Positions 63,051 to 64,000 of a DNA stretch of 64,000 nucleotides are shown here, piece after piece; the first letter of the stretch is position 1; every line of letters begins with the position of its first letter. The notes beneath the pieces are model-generated. The model worked only from the letters and a program-made list of their open reading frames with translations. It ran no database searches and was not told where the DNA came from. Source of the stretch: an uncultured Eubacteriales bacterium (GTDB taxonomy: Bacteria; Bacillota; Clostridia; Lachnospirales; Lachnospiraceae); NCBI GenBank assembly GCA_900317515.1, contig ONHA01000006.1, positions 27,518 to 91,517 on the forward strand, written 5' to 3'. The translations under genes were made by a program, and so were the position numbers.

Positions 63051-63322
63051 GTATTTGTTGCCTCCAGTACCTGCTCTCTGATTAACAATTCATGAAATTC
63101 CTTGACGGCCTCCAAAGCATCTTCATAAGATACATCATATTCCTCGATGAGTGCCTTTGCCAGGTCGTCTTCGGTTTGTTCATTTTCCAAAAGATTCCAG
63201 ATAAAAGCGCCTGTCTCGTTGAGCGCAATCATTCCGTGGAGATCGTTAACTCGTTCCCCGACCGGAACTGCCATATACTGGCCGGCAATCTCGCGGATGA
63301 CGAAGCCGCTTTTGATCTTCAT
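63047..63322 (-). CDS. PqqD-like RiPP recognition protein (module 2)
   Basis: A 91-residue PqqD-fold protein (MKIKSGFVIREIAGQYMAVP, then LHGMIALNETGAFIWNLLEN). ATG 63322 is chosen over an upstream TTG at 63340 because GGAAGG lies about 9 bases before it. It shares design but little detailed sequence with the module 1 PqqD. It should bring the precursor to the radical-SAM enzyme encoded in the overlapping downstream gene. Confidence 0.88.
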   Translation of the reverse strand: MKIKSGFVIREIAGQYMAVPVGERVNDLHGMIALNETGAFIWNLLENEQTEDDLAKALIEEYDVSYEDALEAVKEFHELLIREQVLEATNT

Positions 63323-63366
63323 GTCACATTTCCTTCCCAAATGTTATTAGATGATACTACAGAGTT

Positions 63367-63395
63367 ATTTTACAACGAAGCGGAATGGTTTACAA
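63367..63395 (-). promoter_or_regulatory. Promoter of the module 2 PqqD-radical-SAM-peptide operon
   Basis: On the minus strand TTGTAA (63395-63390), 17-base spacer, TAAAAT (63372-63367), 45 bases before the start codon of pqqD. Confidence 0.65.
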
Positions 63396-63417
63396 GAGAA
63401 AAATAAAGATACTTTCT

Positions 63418-63445
63418 TTGTATATCGAAATTTTTGTAGTATAAT
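63418..63445 (+). promoter_or_regulatory. Promoter of the second HprK-like gene
   Basis: TTGTAT (63418-63423), 16-base spacer and consensus TATAAT (63440-63445), about 33 bases before the gene. It is divergent from the module 2 promoter, which lies just upstream. Confidence 0.7.
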
Positions 63446-63477
63446 GGGAAAACACACAGGAAAAAAATAATGAAAGT

Positions 63478-64000
63478 ATGAGAATACTCGGAGAGATGAT
63501 GGCATTGTACAGTATCGCCGGAGCGGTCCTCGGGCTGGAGAACGCGCCGGAAGATGTGGAAAAATATTTTGAGGGTTTTGAATGTGAGGAGCCGGGGGCT
63601 GCACCGGACATAAGGCTCACGGTGATCAGCGCGGATGAGCTGCCGGAGCCGGCCGTCCGGCCCTCGATGAAGGCCGCGTTCGGGGTTCGGTATGCGGCGC
63701 TCTCCGCGGGCGAGGAGCCATGGCGGCACATCCTGACCGTGGAGCCCGGCGGGAGGGAGTATCTTCTGGCCAATGAAGACTGGTCGGAGGCGCTTCTTGC
63801 GACGGATCCCTCGTATCATAAGTCTTTTTTTGAACCCCAGCCCAGATGGGCGGGGCTCATCATGTGCGCATTTTATCTGCGCCTTTCTTTTGTGGGAACA
63901 TTACTCTTGCACGCCTCGGCGGTCGAATATGAGGGGAAGGCGGTGATCTTTACCGCACCGTCCGGCACCGGCAAGACGACGCAGGCGGAGCTCTGGGAGA
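63478..64000 (+). CDS. Second HPr-kinase-like protein (3' end outside window)
   Basis: The frame is open from ATG 63478 to the window end (174 residues). The P-loop [19 protein letters not shown] lies at residues 160-167 (APSGTGKT), the same position as in the first HprK-like protein, preceded by [14 protein letters not shown]. The two proteins are therefore the same family. GC-rich, like the first module and unlike the AT-rich module 2 genes beside it. A start at ATG 63499 (after GGAGAG) is also possible and fits the family's usual MxxYxIAG-like opening; the exact start is unsure. It probably modifies the product of this cluster or opens a third module beyond the window. Confidence 0.82.
   Translation, partial: MRILGEMMALYSIAGAVLGLENAPEDVEKYFEGFECEEPGAAPDIRLTVISADELPEPAVRPSMKAAFGVRYAALSAGEEPWRHILTVEPGGREYLLANEDWSEALLATDPSYHKSFFEPQPRWAGLIMCAFYLRLSFVGTLLLHASAVEYEGKAVIFTAPSGTGKTTQAELWE

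Noticed and set aside
57068-63340. Classical lasso peptide cluster
   Set aside because: HprK-like and PqqD genes fit, but no lasso cyclase (asparagine-synthase-like) or B2 protease is nearby; the only such homologue lies 28 kb away in the glycan locus. Radical SAM enzymes point to another RiPP type.

Overview
The window reads as a chromosomal segment of a Gram-positive anaerobe of the Clostridia, most likely a Lachnospiraceae-like gut or rumen bacterium. This is inferred from strong AGGAGG-type ribosome binding sites, a nine-gene V-type ATPase operon with a Na+-type proteolipid, a class B sortase with a small SPKTG-type substrate, tandem bacterial tyrosine kinases in an exopolysaccharide locus, and HPr-kinase-like/PqqD/radical-SAM clusters. 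No rRNA, tRNA, CRISPR array or intact insertion sequence was seen. Base composition is mosaic: the core genes are GC-rich, while several blocks (about 27-29.6, 33-48.6 and 60.7-63.4 kb) are clearly AT-richer and look acquired.

Layout. 1-1.2 kb: end of trpB and trpA. 1.3-1.48 kb: a 165-bp structured MITE-like element with terminal inverted repeats and an 8-bp target duplication. 1.5-5.2 kb: a DhuI/DhuD-type unsaturated-uronate pathway pair, a multitask sugar ABC ATPase (MsmK/UgpC type) and a PucR/CdaR-type regulator. 5.24-6.15 kb: a gene-poor stretch with a strong promoter, tiny ORFs and a terminator. 6.1-15.5 kb: a pseudouridine synthase and the V-ATPase operon (H-I-K-E-C-F-A-B-D). 15.5-21.1 kb: an extracytoplasmic protein, sortase B, the initiating sugar-phosphate transferase, an LCP ligase and a small sortase substrate.

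21.2-50.4 kb is a large surface-glycan locus: Ig-like membrane proteins, two BY-kinases, an aldolase, two ATP-grasp enzymes, an asparagine-synthase-like enzyme, glycosyltransferases, a TviB/TviC-type pair for a GalNAcA-type sugar, a Wzy-like membrane protein, an acyltransferase, a Wzx flippase, a Stealth phosphotransferase and a Wzm/Wzt ABC exporter. It carries recombination scars: a GT2-GT2-wzx block exists twice with one copy decayed, and the Wzm/Wzt/GT2 cassette is bracketed by a duplicated junction of 142 bp. Both Wzx/Wzy-type and ABC-type export genes are present.

50.4-57.1 kb is the most unusual part. It encodes a 1161-residue protein with a gluzincin zinc-protease signature, a 73-residue protein enclosed by two terminator-like hairpins, an SMC/ABC-type ATPase and an HNH nuclease. 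The last two resemble the Septu (PtuA/PtuB) architecture, so this is a candidate defence system with a protease component and possible attenuation ahead of the effector genes.

57.1-64 kb holds two back-to-back maturation modules that look like RiPP machinery: HprK-like kinase, radical-SAM/SPASM, PqqD, nucleotidyltransferase and methyltransferase on one side; PqqD, radical-SAM/SPASM and a 108-residue putative precursor on the other, followed by a second HprK-like gene cut by the window end. All functional assignments come from reading the sequence by eye; no database search was run.
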